NCBI RefSeq assembly: GCF_041296385.1
Contig: NW_027183520.1
Span: 186,001-250,000 of the forward strand
DNA: 64,000 bases
Origin: Aphelocoma coerulescens
Taxonomy: Eukaryota; Chordata; Aves; Passeriformes; Corvidae
Reading direction: 5' to 3'
This document shows, one piece after another, positions 1 to 13,533 of the stretch. A program made the position numbers and the translations under genes. The notes below the pieces were generated by a model. That model saw nothing but the letters and a program-made list of their open reading frames with translations, did not search any database and was not told where the DNA came from. Each line of letters begins with the position of its first letter. Position 1 is the stretch's first letter.

Positions 1-2193
1 AAGAATCATGTTGCACAGGGAACAGGGAAGGTCAGCAAATGTTTCCTGTCCTGGCACATCTCTCAGTCTGAACTGCAGCTGCAGATGCTTCACTTCCGCC
101 AAGGACTCTGCCACCTTGAGAGAAGGATGCGCTCTATGGAGTTGAGAAAGAAAGTGCGTCTCACTAGCTTCTTTCCTCTACTTCATAGACAGCAAAGGGG
201 CTATGAAAGGCAGCACTGGCTTTTTGTTCTAGGACTTCTTCTTTACAAGCAGCTGCTGGATGTTTGGAAGGGGGTTTGGGATATGCAAAAATGAGAGGCT
301 AAGATGGTAAGAGGGTAAGATGGAAGTCATCTGGCAAAAGCAGAGCTCACAAAAGGGCCAGCTGAGAAAGCTCTTGCTGCCTACAACTTCAACTGCACCC
401 CTCAAAGCAGCAGCACACACGCTGCTCTCGGCACTTTCCTTCTCAGCTCTACGCACCATCCTAAGCCTTGCCTCTCCCACACTCAGGATCCAAAGACAAC
501 GGCACCAGGGACTGCTCACACACTAAAGGCACCAGGACAAAAGGCTCACCAGCTTGGCCTTTGCATTCCCGCTGACAGCTCCACAGCTTGAACCCAGAGA
601 ACTGCCTGCTGCCAACAGCCTTTCCAATCACTCTGAGCACCTCATGACAAGGAGTGTGGGGAATGAATCTCCAGCAGCCTCCTGCCCCAGGCTGTCCCCC
701 GGGAGCAGCCCTGCTCCAGGCCGTGACTGCCACCTGCACAGCCAAAGGACCCAGAGCCGGTGTTACACACCACGGCTGTGCCTGGCACAGAGACACCAGT
801 GGCCACACAAGTGGCCATGGCACTGTCCACACACAGTCCCTGCTGCTGCTCCCCCAGCCGCTGGCACCAACTCCCAGCCACCCACTCCTAAAGCCACGGG
901 GCCCACTGGGACACTGCGGGGGCTCGTGGAAGCCAGCGGCCATTGTGACACAGCGGGGCTGCACAGAGCCCACGGTGCTTTGTGACCCGTGGCTCCCAGG
1001 AGAGCCTTTGTGATGCTGGGGAACTACAAGGAAGCCTGGCTCCTCTGTGACACCACCACAGAAGCTCAGGGGAGCCCTGGAGACCGTGGTGATGCTATTG
1101 AACCTGATGCAACCCTGCCTCCTCTGTGACACCACAGAACCTCTGGGAGCCCTGGAGACCGTGCTGATGCTATGGAACCTGATGCAACCCTGCCTCCACT
1201 GTGACACCACAGAAGCTCAGGGAGCCCTGGAGACTGTGGTGATGCTATGGAACCTGATGCAACCCTGCCTCCACTGTGACACCACAGAACCTCTGGGAGC
1301 CCTGGAGACCGTGCTGATGCTATGGAACCTGATGCAACCCTGCCTCCACTGTGACACCACAGAAGCTCGGGGAGCTCTGCAGACCGTGGGGATGCTGGCG
1401 AAGCTGACGGAACCCTGGGCACCACAGTGACGCTATGGAACCTGGTGGAACCGAGGGGCCACAGTGACACTGTGGGGCCTTTTGGAAGCAACAGGACCCT
1501 GGTGGGAAGCCACGGGATGATTAATCCTGCACGAACCTGCTCCAGGTGGGCTCCTCTCTCCCGGCTTCCACAGGTGCTGCTAGGATCCCACTCCGGCACT
1601 GGCTTGGCACGGGCTCACGGCTTCCTTTGGCAATGGCTCTGCTCCAGGATGGCATGCTGCAGAGAATGCAGGTAGATTTTGTGCTCACTCCTGGCATGCA
1701 GCTGGACAATAAAGCCTGATCCAGCCCCCCCTCAGCATATGTCCGGCTCTGGCATTGGGGCGGGGCAACTTTGGGAGCAGCCCCAGCCCTGCTCCTGCTC
1801 CCGGCTGGGCACCCAGCTGCTGGGACACAGGTGTGTCCTGATGCCACCGTCTACTCCTTTGAGAAGGGGAGGACAGAGTGCATCAGGGAGTTTGGTGTGG
1901 CTTACATGCGGCAAGGAGAAGGTGCAGCCCCAAACTGGCTTTCACTTCTAGAACCTTTTGCTATTGCGGGAGCAGCTGCTGGAGCTTTTCAACCGAGCTG
2001 CAAGAGTGAAAAGTGTGATGGCATGTCTATCTGAGAAGGAAGGTTCGGTGCCGCAGCCTGTTGTGCACAATTTATATGCTGATAAGAGAAGGGGGTGCTT
2101 TTGGAACGTTTTCCTTCCTGACACTTCTGTCTCTGTGAGCTTTAGCTGCTTGGACTCAGGGATACCGAAGGTATGTGAAAGTGACTGGGATGC
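1..2193. repeat. Array I unit 1 (haplotype B, one minisatellite repeat short)
   Basis: The minisatellite block at 1047-1430 follows the B pattern but lacks one 75-bp repeat. The ending CTCGGGGAGCTCTGCAGACC and the C in ATCCCACTCC near 1588 mark haplotype B. The unit begins at an arbitrary phase because the window cuts the array. Confidence 0.9.
1047..1430. repeat. 75-bp minisatellite block (one per array I unit)
   Basis: A 75-bp repeat, 25 codons long, that keeps one frame open on each strand through the block. Equivalent blocks lie at 3240-3698, 5508-5966, 7776-8234, 10044-10502, 12312-12770, 14580-15038 and 16853-17236. Each repeat contains ATGGAACCTGATGCAACC and TGTGACACCACAGAA. Its two halves look like a diverged dimer of the roughly 37-bp motif seen at 45-47 kb. 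Confidence 0.9.
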
Positions 2194-4461
2194 GAGAATC
2201 ATGTTGCACAGGGAACAGGGAAGGTCAGCAAATGTTTCCTGTCCTGGCACATCTCTCAGTCTGAACTGCAGCTGCAGATGCTTCACTTCCGCCAAGGACT
2301 CTGCCACCTTGAGAGAAGGATGCGCTCTATGGAGTTGAGAAAGAAAGTGCGTCTCACTAGCTTCTTTCCTCTACTTCATAGACAGCAAAGGGGCTATGAA
2401 AGGCAGCACTGGCTTTTTGTTCTAGGACTTCTTCTTTACAAGCAGCTGCTGGATGTTTGGAAGGGGGTTTGGGATATGCAAAAATGAGAGGCTAAGATGG
2501 TAAGAGGGTAAGATGGAAGTCATCTGGCAAAAGCAGAGCTCACAAAAGGGCCAGCTGAGAAAGCTCTTGCTGCCTACAACTTCAACTGCACCCCTCAAAG
2601 CAGCAGCACACACGCTGCTCTCGGCACTTTCCTTCTCAGCTCTACGCACCATCCTAAGCCTTGCCTCTCCCACACTCAGGATCCAAAGACAACGGCACCA
2701 GGGACTGCTCACACACTAAAGGCACCAGGACAAAAGGCTCACCAGCTTGGCCTTTGCATTCCCGCTGACAGCTCCACAGCTTGAACCCAGAGAACTGCCT
2801 GCTGCCAACAGCCTTTCCAATCACTCTGAGCACCTCATGACAAGGAGTGTGGGGAATGAATCTCCAGCAGCCTCCTGCCCCAGGCTGTCCCCCGGGAGCA
2901 GCCCTGCTCCAGGCCGTGACTGCCACCTGCACAGCCAAAGGACCCAGAGCCGGTGTTACACACCACGGCTGTGCCTGGCACAGAGACACCAGTGGCCACA
3001 CAAGTGGCCATGGCACTGTCCACACACAGTCCCTGCTGCTGCTCCCCCAGCCGCTGGCACCAACTCCCAGCCACCCACTCCTAAAGCCATGGGGCCCACT
3101 GGGACACTGCGGGGGCTCGTGGAAGCCAGCGGCCATTGTGACACAGCGGGGCTGCACAGAGCCCACGGTGCTTTGTGACCCGTGGCTCCCAGGAGAGCCT
3201 TTGTGATGCTGGGGAACTACAAGGAAGCCTGGCTCCTCTGTGACACCACCACAGAAGCTCAGGGGAGCCCTGGAGACCGTGCTGATGCTATTGAACCTGA
3301 TGCAACCCTGCCTCCTCTGTGACACCACAGAAGCTCTTGGAGCCCTGGAGACCGTGCTGATGCTATGGAACCTGATGCAACCCTGCCTCCTCTGTGACAC
3401 CACAGAACCTCTGGGAGCCCTGGAGACCGTGCTGATGCTATGGAACCTGATGCAACCCTGCCTCCACTGTGACACCACAGAAGCTCAGGGAGCCCTGGAG
3501 ACTGTGGTGATGCTATGGAACCTGATGCAACCCTGCCTCCACTGTGACACCACAGAAGCTCAGGGAGCCCTGGAGACTGTGGTGATGCTATGGAACCTGA
3601 TGCAACCCTGCCTCCACTGTGACACCACAGAACCTCTGGGAGCCCTGGAGACCGTGGGGATGCTGGCGAAGCTGACGGAACCCTGGGCACCACAGTGACG
3701 CTATGGAACCTGGTGGAACCGAGGGGCCACAGTGACACTGTGGGGCCTTTTGGAAGCAACAGGACCCTGGTGGGAAGCCACGGGATGATTAATCCTGCAC
3801 GAACCTGCTCCAGGTGGGCTCCTCTCTCCCGGCTTCCACAGGTGCTGCTAGGATCCCATTCCGGCACTGGCTTGGCACGGGCTCACGGCTTCCTTTGGCA
3901 ATGGCTCTGCTCGAGGATGGCATGCTGCAGAGAATGCAGGTAGATTTTGTGCTCACTCCTGGCATGCAGCTGGACAATAAAGCCTGATCCAGCCCCCCCT
4001 CAGCATATGTCCGGCTCTGGCATTGGGGCGGGGCAACTTTGGGAGCAGCCCCAGCCCTGCTCCTGCTCCCGGCTGGGCACCCAGCTGCTGGGACACAGGT
4101 GTGTCCTGATGCCACCGTCTACTCCTTTGAGAAGGGGAGGACAGAGTGCATCAGGGAGTTTGGTGTGGCTTACATGCGGCAAGGAGAAGGTGCAGCCCCA
4201 AACTGGCTTTCACTTCTAGAACCTTTTGCTATTGCGGGAGCAGCTGCTGGAGCTTTTCAACCGAGCTGCAAGAGTGAAAAGTGTGATGGCATGTCTATCT
4301 GAGAAGGAAGGTTCGGTGCCGCAGCCTGTTGTGCACAATTTATATGCTGATAAGAGAAGGGGGTGCTTTTGGAACGTTTTCCTTCCTGACACTTCTGTCT
4401 CTGTGAGCTTTAGCTGCTTGGACTCAGGGATACCGAAGGTATGTGAAAGTGACTGGGATGC
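2194..4461. repeat. Array I unit 2 (haplotype A)
   Basis: The minisatellite block at 3240-3698 ends in the A-type repeat (ACCTCTGGGAGCCCTGGAGA). The T in ATCCCATTCC near 3855 is the linked A marker. It carries private changes, for example CTCGAGG near 3912 where the other units have CTCCAGG. Confidence 0.9.
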
Positions 4462-6729
4462 GAGAATCATGTTGCACAGGGAACAGGGAAGGTCAGCAAA
4501 TGTTTCCTGTCCTGGCACATCTCTCAGTCTGAACTGCAGCTGCAGATGCTTCACTTCCGCCAAGGACTCTGCCACCTTGAGAGAAGGATGCGCTCTATGG
4601 AGTTGAGAAAGAAAGTGCGTCTCACTAGCTTCTTTCCTCTACTTCATAGACAGCAAAGGGGCTATGAAAGGCAGCACTGGCTTTTTGTTCTAGGACTTCT
4701 TCTTTACAAGCAGCTGCTGGATGTTTGGAAGGGGGTTTGGGATATGCAAAAATGAGAGGCTAAGATGGTAAGAGGGTAAGATGGAAGTCATCTGGCAAAA
4801 GCAGAGCTCACAAAAGGGCCAGCTGAGAAAGCTCTTGCTGCCTACAACTTCAACTGCACCCCTCAAAGCAGCAGCACACACGCTGCTCTCGGCACTTTCC
4901 TTCTCAGCTCTACGCACCATCCTAAGCCTTGCCTCTCCCACACTCAGGATCCAAAGACAACGGCACCAGGGACTGCTCACACACTAAAGGCACCAGGACA
5001 AAAGGCTCACCAGCTTGGCCTTTGCATTCCCGCTGACAGCTCCACAGCTTGAACCCAGAGAACTGCCTGCTGCCAACAGCCTTTCCAATCACTCTGAGCA
5101 CCTCATGACAAGGAGTGTGGGGAATGAATCTCCAGCAGCCTCCTGCCCCAGGCTGTCCCCCGGGAGCAGCCCTGCTCCAGGCCGTGACTGCCACCTGCAC
5201 AGCCAAAGGACCCAGAGCCGGTGTTACACACCACGGCTGTGCCTGGCACAGAGACACCAGTGGCCACACAAGTGGCCATGGCACTGTCCACACACAGTCC
5301 CTGCTGCTGCTCCCCCAGCCGCTGGCACCAACTCCCAGCCACCCACTCCTAAAGCCACGGGGCCCACTGGGACACTGCGGGGGCTCGTGGAAGCCAGCGG
5401 CCATTGTGACACAGCGGGGCTGCACAGAGCCCACGGTGCTTTGTGACCCGTGGCTCCCAGGAGAGCCTTTGTGATGCTGGGGAACTACAAGGAAGCCTGG
5501 CTCCTCTGTGACACCACCACAGAAGCTCAGGGGAGCCCTGGAGACCGTGCTGATGCTATTGAACCTGATGCAACCCTGCCTCCTCTGTGACACCACAGAA
5601 GCTCTTGGAGCCCTGGAGACCGTGGTGATGCTATGGAACCTGATGCAACCCTGCCTCCTCTGTGACACCACAGAACCTCTGGGAGCCCTGGAGACCGTGC
5701 TGATGCTATGGAACCTGATGCAACCCTGCCTCCACTGTGACACCACAGAAGCTCAGGGAGCCCTGGAGACTGTGGTGATGCTATGGAACCTGATGCAACC
5801 CTGCCTCCACTGTGACACCACAGAACCTCTGGGAGCCCTGGAGACCGTGCTGATGCTATGGAACCTGATGCAACCCTGCCTCCACTGTGACACCACAGAA
5901 GCTCGGGGAGCTCTGCAGACCGTGGGGATGCTGGCGAAGCTGACGGAACCCTGGGCACCACAGTGACGCTATGGAACCTGGTGGAACCGAGGGGCCACAG
6001 TGACACTGTGGGGCCTTTTGGAAGCAACAGGACCCTGGTGGGAAGCCACGGGATGATTAATCCTGCACGAACCTGCTCCAGGTGGGCTCCTCTCTCCCGG
6101 CTTCCACAGGTGCTGCTAGGATCCCACTCCGGCACTGGCTTGGCACGGGCTCACGGCTTCCTTTGGCAATGGCTCTGCTCCAGGATGGCATGCTGCAGAG
6201 AATGCAGGTAGATTTTGTGCTCACTCCTGGCATGCAGCTGGACAATAAAGCCTGATCCAGCCCCCCCTCAGCATATGTCCGGCTCTGGCATTGGGGCGGG
6301 GCAACTTTGGGAGCAGCCCCAGCCCTGCTCCTGCTCCCGGCTGGGCACCCAGCTGCTGGGACACAGGTGTGTCCTGATGCCACCGTCTACTCCTTTGAGA
6401 AGGGGAGGACAGAGTGCATCAGGGAGTTTGGTGTGGCTTACATGCGGCAAGGAGAAGGTGCAGCCCCAAACTGGCTTTCACTTCTAGAACCTTTTGCTAT
6501 TGCGGGAGCAGCTGCTGGAGCTTTTCAACCGAGCTGCAAGAGTGAAAAGTGTGATGGCATGTCTATCTGAGAAGGAAGGTTCGGTGCCGCAGCCTGTTGT
6601 GCACAATTTATATGCTGATAAGAGAAGGGGGTGCTTTTGGAACGTTTTCCTTCCTGACACTTCTGTCTCTGTGAGCTTTAGCTGCTTGGACTCAGGGATA
6701 CCGAAGGTATGTGAAAGTGACTGGGATGC
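4462..6729. repeat. Array I unit 3 (haplotype B)
   Basis: The block at 5508-5966 has the B ending, and ATCCCACTCC near 6121 is the linked B marker. Full length, 2268 bp. Confidence 0.9.
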
Positions 6730-8997
6730 GAGAATCATGTTGCACAGGGAACAGGGAAGGTCAGCAAATGTTTCCTGTCCTGGCACATCTCTCAGTCTGA
6801 ACTGCAGCTGCAGATGCTTCACTTCCGCCAAGGACTCTGCCACCTTGAGAGAAGGATGCGCTCTATGGAGTTGAGAAAGAAAGTGCGTCTCACTAGCTTC
6901 TTTCCTCTACTTCATAGACAGCAAAGGGGCTATGAAAGGCAGCACTGGCTTTTTGTTCTAGGACTTCTTCTTTACAAGCAGCTGCTGGATGTTTGGAAGG
7001 GGGTTTGGGATATGCAAAAATGAGAGGCTAAGATGGTAAGAGGGTAAGATGGAAGTCATCTGGCAAAAGCAGAGCTCACAAAAGGGCCAGCTGAGAAAGC
7101 TCTTGCTGCCTACAACTTCAACTGCACCCCTCAAAGCAGCAGCACACACGCTGCTCTCGGCACTTTCCTTCTCAGCTCTACGCACCATCCTAAGCCTTGC
7201 CTCTCCCACACTCAGGATCCAAAGACAACGGCACCAGGGACTGCTCACACACTAAAGGCACCAGGACAAAAGGCTCACCAGCTTGGCCTTTGCATTCCCG
7301 CTGACAGCTCCACAGCTTGAACCCAGAGAACTGCCTGCTGCCAACAGCCTTTCCAATCACTCTGAGCACCTCATGACAAGGAGTGTGGGGAATGAATCTC
7401 CAGCAGCCTCCTGCCCCAGGCTGTCCCCCGGGAGCAGCCCTGCTCCAGGCCGTGACTGCCACCTGCACAGCCAAAGGACCCAGAGCCGGTGTTACACACC
7501 ACGGCTGTGCCTGGCACAGAGACACCAGTGGCCACACAAGTGGCCATGGCACTGTCCACACACAGTCCCTGCTGCTGCTCCCCCAGCCGCTGGCACCAAC
7601 TCCCAGCCACCCACTCCTAAAGCCACGGGGCCCACTGGGACACTGCGGGGGCTCGTGGAAGCCAGCGGCCATTGTGACACAGCGGGGCTGCACAGAGCCC
7701 ACGGTGCTTTGTGACCCGTGGCTCCCAGGAGAGCCTTTGTGATGCTGGGGAACTACAAGGAAGCCTGGCTCCTCTGTGACACCACCACAGAAGCTCAGGG
7801 GAGCCCTGGAGACCGTGCTGATGCTATTGAACCTGATGCAACCCTGCCTCCTCTGTGACACCACAGAAGCTCTTGGAGCCCTGGAGACCGTGCTGATGCT
7901 ATGGAACCTGATGCAACCCTGCCTCCTCTGTGACACCACAGAACCTCTGGGAGCCCTGGAGACCGTGCTGATGCTATGGAACCTGATGCAACCCTGCCTC
8001 CACTGTGACACCACAGAAGCTCAGGGAGCCCTGGAGACTGTGGTGATGCTATGGAACCTGATGCAACCCTGCCTCCACTGTGACACCACAGAAGCTCAGG
8101 GAGCCCTGGAGACTGTGGTGATGCTATGGAACCTGATGCAACCCTGCCTCCACTGTGACACCACAGAACCTCTGGGAGCCCTGGAGACCGTGGGGATGCT
8201 GGCGAAGCTGACGGAACCCTGGGCACCACAGTGACGCTATGGAACCTGGTGGAACCGAGGGGCCACAGTGACACTGTGGGGCCTTTTGGAAGCAACAGGA
8301 CCCTGGTGGGAAGCCACGGGATGATTAATCCTGCACGAACCTGCTCCAGGTGGGCTCCTCTCTCCCGGCTTCCACAGGTGCTGCTAGGATCCCATTCCGG
8401 CACTGGCTTGGCACGGGCTCACGGCTTCCTTTGGCAATGGCTCTGCTCCAGGATGGCATGCTGCAGAGAATGCAGGTAGATTTTGTGCTCACTCCTGGCA
8501 TGCAGCTGGACAATAAAGCCTGATCCAGCCCCCCCTCAGCATATGTCCGGCTCTGGCATTGGGGCGGGGCAACTTTGGGAGCAGCCCCAGCCCTGCTCCT
8601 GCTCCCGGCTGGGCACCCAGCTGCTGGGACACAGGTGTGTCCTGATGCCACCGTCTACTCCTTTGAGAAGGGGAGGACAGAGTGCATCAGGGAGTTTGGT
8701 GTGGCTTACATGCGGCAAGGAGAAGGTGCAGCCCCAAACTGGCTTTCACTTCTAGAACCTTTTGCTATTGCGGGAGCAGCTGCTGGAGCTTTTCAACCGA
8801 GCTGCAAGAGTGAAAAGTGTGATGGCATGTCTATCTGAGAAGGAAGGTTCGGTGCCGCAGCCTGTTGTGCACAATTTATATGCTGATAAGAGAAGGGGGT
8901 GCTTTTGGAACGTTTTCCTTCCTGACACTTCTGTCTCTGTGAGCTTTAGCTGCTTGGACTCAGGGATACCGAAGGTATGTGAAAGTGACTGGGATGC
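6730..8997. repeat. Array I unit 4 (haplotype A)
   Basis: The block at 7776-8234 matches unit 2 in repeat order, and ATCCCATTCC near 8391 is the linked A marker. Full length, 2268 bp. Confidence 0.9.
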
Positions 8998-11265
8998 GAG
9001 AATCATGTTGCACAGGGAACAGGGAAGGTCAGCAAATGTTTCCTGTCCTGGCACATCTCTCAGTCTGAACTGCAGCTGCAGATGCTTCACTTCCGCCAAG
9101 GACTCTGCCACCTTGAGAGAAGGATGCGCTCTATGGAGTTGAGAAAGAAAGTGCGTCTCACTAGCTTCTTTCCTCTACTTCATAGACAGCAAAGGGGCTA
9201 TGAAAGGCAGCACTGGCTTTTTGTTCTAGGACTTCTTCTTTACAAGCAGCTGCTGGATGTTTGGAAGGGGGTTTGGGATATGCAAAAATGAGAGGCTAAG
9301 ATGGTAAGAGGGTAAGATGGAAGTCATCTGGCAAAAGCAGAGCTCACAAAAGGGCCAGCTGAGAAAGCTCTTGCTGCCTACAACTTCAACTGCACCCCTC
9401 AAAGCAGCAGCACACACGCTGCTCTCGGCACTTTCCTTCTCAGCTCTACGCACCATCCTAAGCCTTGCCTCTCCCACACTCAGGATCCAAAGACAACGGC
9501 ACCAGGGACTGCTCACACACTAAAGGCACCAGGACAAAAGGCTCACCAGCTTGGCCTTTGCATTCCCGCTGACAGCTCCACAGCTTGAACCCAGAGAACT
9601 GCCTGCTGCCAACAGCCTTTCCAATCACTCTGAGCACCTCATGACAAGGAGTGTGGGGAATGAATCTCCAGCAGCCTCCTGCCCCAGGCTGTCCCCCGGG
9701 AGCAGCCCTGCTCCAGGCCGTGACTGCCACCTGCACAGCCAAAGGACCCAGAGCCGGTGTTACACACCACGGCTGTGCCTGGCACAGAGACACCAGTGGC
9801 CACACAAGTGGCCATGGCACTGTCCACACACAGTCCCTGCTGCTGCTCCCCCAGCCGCTGGCACCAACTCCCAGCCACCCACTCCTAAAGCCACGGGGCC
9901 CACTGGGACACTGCGGGGGCTCGTGGAAGCCAGCGGCCATTGTGACACAGCGGGGCTGCACAGAGCCCACGGTGCTTTGTGACCCGTGGCTCCCAGGAGA
10001 GCCTTTGTGATGCTGGGGAACTACAAGGAAGCCTGGCTCCTCTGTGACACCACCACAGAAGCTCAGGGGAGCCCTGGAGACCGTGCTGATGCTATTGAAC
10101 CTGATGCAACCCTGCCTCCTCTGGGACACCACAGAAGCTCTTGGAGCCCTGGAGACCGTGGTGATGCTATGGAACCTGATGCAACCCTGCCTCCTCTGTG
10201 ACACCACAGAACCTCTGGGAGCCCTGGAGACCGTGCTGATGCTATGGAACCTGATGCAACCCTGCCTCCACTGTGACACCACAGAAGCTCAGGGAGCCCT
10301 GGAGACTGTGGTGATGCTATGGAACCTGATGCAACCCTGCCTCCACTGTGACACCACAGAACCTCTGGGAGCCCTGGAGACCGTGCTGATGCTATGGAAC
10401 CTGATGCAACCCTGCCTCCACTGTGACACCACAGAAGCTCGGGGAGCTCTGCAGACCGTGGGGATGCTGGCGAAGCTGACGGAACCCTGGGCACCACAGT
10501 GACGCTATGGAACCTGGTGGAACCGAGGGGCCACAGTGACACTGTGGGGCCTTTTGGAAGCAACAGGACCCTGGTGGGAAGCCACGGGATGATTAATCCT
10601 GCACGAACCTGCTCCAGGTGGGCTCCTCTCTCCCGGCTTCCACAGGTGCTGCTAGGATCCCACTCCGGCACTGGCTTGGCACGGGCTCACGGCTTCCTTT
10701 GGCAATGGCTCTGCTCCAGGATGGCATGCTGCAGAGAATGCAGGTAGATTTTGTGCTCACTCCTGGCATGCAGCTGGACAATAAAGCCTGATCCAGCCCC
10801 CCCTCAGCATATGTCCGGCTCTGGCATTGGGGCGGGGCAACTTTGGGAGCAGCCCCAGCCCTGCTCCTGCTCCCGGCTGGGCACCCAGCTGCTGGGACAC
10901 AGGTGTGTCCTGATGCCACCGTCTACTCCTTTGAGAAGGGGAGGACAGAGTGCATCAGGGAGTTTGGTGTGGCTTACATGCGGCAAGGAGAAGGTGCAGC
11001 CCCAAACTGGCTTTCACTTCTAGAACCTTTTGCTATTGCGGGAGCAGCTGCTGGAGCTTTTCAACCGAGCTGCAAGAGTGAAAAGTGTGATGGCATGTCT
11101 ATCTGAGAAGGAAGGTTCGGTGCCGCAGCCTGTTGTGCACAATTTATATGCTGATAAGAGAAGGGGGTGCTTTTGGAACGTTTTCCTTCCTGACACTTCT
11201 GTCTCTGTGAGCTTTAGCTGCTTGGACTCAGGGATACCGAAGGTATGTGAAAGTGACTGGGATGC
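8998..11265. repeat. Array I unit 5 (haplotype B)
   Basis: The block at 10044-10502 matches unit 3 except for a private T-to-G change (CTCTGGGACACC) near 10,124. ATCCCACTCC near 10,659 is the B marker. Confidence 0.9.
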
Positions 11266-13533
11266 GAGAATCATGTTGCACAGGGAACAGGGAAGGTCAG
11301 CAAATGTTTCCTGTCCTGGCACATCTCTCAGTCTGAACTGCAGCTGCAGATGCTTCACTTCCGCCAAGGACTCTGCCACCTTGAGAGAAGGATGCGCTCT
11401 ATGGAGTTGAGAAAGAAAGTGCGTCTCACTAGCTTCTTTCCTCTACTTCATAGACAGCAAAGGGGCTATGAAAGGCAGCACTGGCTTTTTGTTCTAGGAC
11501 TTCTTCTTTACAAGCAGCTGCTGGATGTTTGGAAGGGGGTTTGGGATATGCAAAAATGAGAGGCTAAGATGGTAAGAGGGTAAGATGGAAGTCATCTGGC
11601 AAAAGCAGAGCTCACAAAAGGGCCAGCTGAGAAAGCTCTTGCTGCCTACAACTTCAACTGCACCCCTCAAAGCAGCAGCACACACGCTGCTCTCGGCACT
11701 TTCCTTCTCAGCTCTACGCACCATCCTAAGCCTTGCCTCTCCCACACTCAGGATCCAAAGACAACGGCACCAGGGACTGCTCACACACTAAAGGCACCAG
11801 GACAAAAGGCTCACCAGCTTGGCCTTTGCATTCCCGCTGACAGCTCCACAGCTTGAACCCAGAGAACTGCCTGCTGCCAACAGCCTTTCCAATCACTCTG
11901 AGCACCTCATGACAAGGAGTGTGGGGAATGAATCTCCAGCAGCCTCCTGCCCCAGGCTGTCCCCCGGGAGCAGCCCTGCTCCAGGCCGTGACTGCCACCT
12001 GCACAGCCAAAGGACCCAGAGCCGGTGTTACACACCACGGCTGTGCCTGGCACAGAGACACCAGTGGCCACACAAGTGGCCATGGCACTGTCCACACACA
12101 GTCCCTGCTGCTGCTCCCCCAGCCGCTGGCACCAACTCCCAGCCACCCACTCCTAAAGCCACGGGGCCCACTGGGACACTGCGGGGGCTCGTGGAAGCCA
12201 GCGGCCATTGTGACACAGCGGGGCTGCACAGAGCCCACGGTGCTTTGTGACCCGTGGCTCCCAGGAGAGCCTTTGTGATGCTGGGGAACTACAAGGAAGC
12301 CTGGCTCCTCTGTGACACCACCACAGAAGCTCAGGGGAGCCCTGGAGACCGTGCTGATGCTATTGAACCTGATGCAACCCTGCCTCCTCTGTGACACCAC
12401 AGAAGCTCTTGGAGCCCTGGAGACCGTGCTGATGCTATGGAACCTGATGCAACCCTGCCTCCTCTGTGACACCACAGAACCTCTGGGAGCCCTGGAGACC
12501 GTGCTGATGCTATGGAACCTGATGCAACCCTGCCTCCACTGTGACACCACAGAAGCTCAGGGAGCCCTGGAGACTGTGGTGATGCTATGGAACCTGATGC
12601 AACCCTGCCTCCACTGTGACACCACAGAAGCTCAGGGAGCCCTGGAGACTGTGGTGATGCTATGGAACCTGATGCAACCCTGCCTCCACTGTGACACCAC
12701 AGAACCTCTGGGAGCCCTGGAGACCGTGGGGATGCTGGCGAAGCTGACGGAACCCTGGGCACCACAGTGACGCTATGGAACCTGGTGGAACCGAGGGGCC
12801 ACAGTGACACTGTGGGGCCTTTTGGAAGCAACAGGACCCTGGTGGGAAGCCACGGGATGATTAATCCTGCACGAACCTGCTCCAGGTGGGCTCCTCTCTC
12901 CCGGCTTCCACAGGTGCTGCTAGGATCCCATTCCGGCACTGGCTTGGCACGGGCTCACGGCTTCCTTTGGCAATGGCTCTGCTCCAGGATGGCATGCTGC
13001 AGAGAATGCAGGTAGATTTTGTGCTCACTCCTGGCATGCAGCTGGACAATAAAGCCTGATCCAGCCCCCCCTCAGCATATGTCCGGCTCTGGCATTGGGG
13101 CGGGGCAACTTTGGGAGCAGCCCCAGCCCTGCTCCTGCTCCCGGCTGGGCACCCAGCTGCTGGGACACAGGTGTGTCCTGATGCCACCGTCTACTCCTTT
13201 GAGAAGGGGAGGACAGAGTGCATCAGGGAGTTTGGTGTGGCTTACATGCGGCAAGGAGAAGGTGCAGCCCCAAACTGGCTTTCACTTCTAGAACCTTTTG
13301 CTATTGCGGGAGCAGCTGCTGGAGCTTTTCAACCGAGCTGCAAGAGTGAAAAGTGTGATGGCATGTCTATCTGAGAAGGAAGGTTCGGTGCCGCAGCCTG
13401 TTGTGCACAATTTATATGCTGATAAGAGAAGGGGGTGCTTTTGGAACGTTTTCCTTCCTGACACTTCTGTCTCTGTGAGCTTTAGCTGCTTGGACTCAGG
13501 GATACCGAAGGTATGTGAAAGTGACTGGGATGC
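11266..13533. repeat. Array I unit 6 (haplotype A)
   Basis: The block at 12312-12770 is A type, and ATCCCATTCC near 12,926 is the linked marker. Full length, 2268 bp. Confidence 0.9.

Noticed and set aside
1704..1720. AATAAA in each array I unit as a gene's poly(A) signal
   Set aside because: A single hexamer without a supported transcript or exon is not enough.
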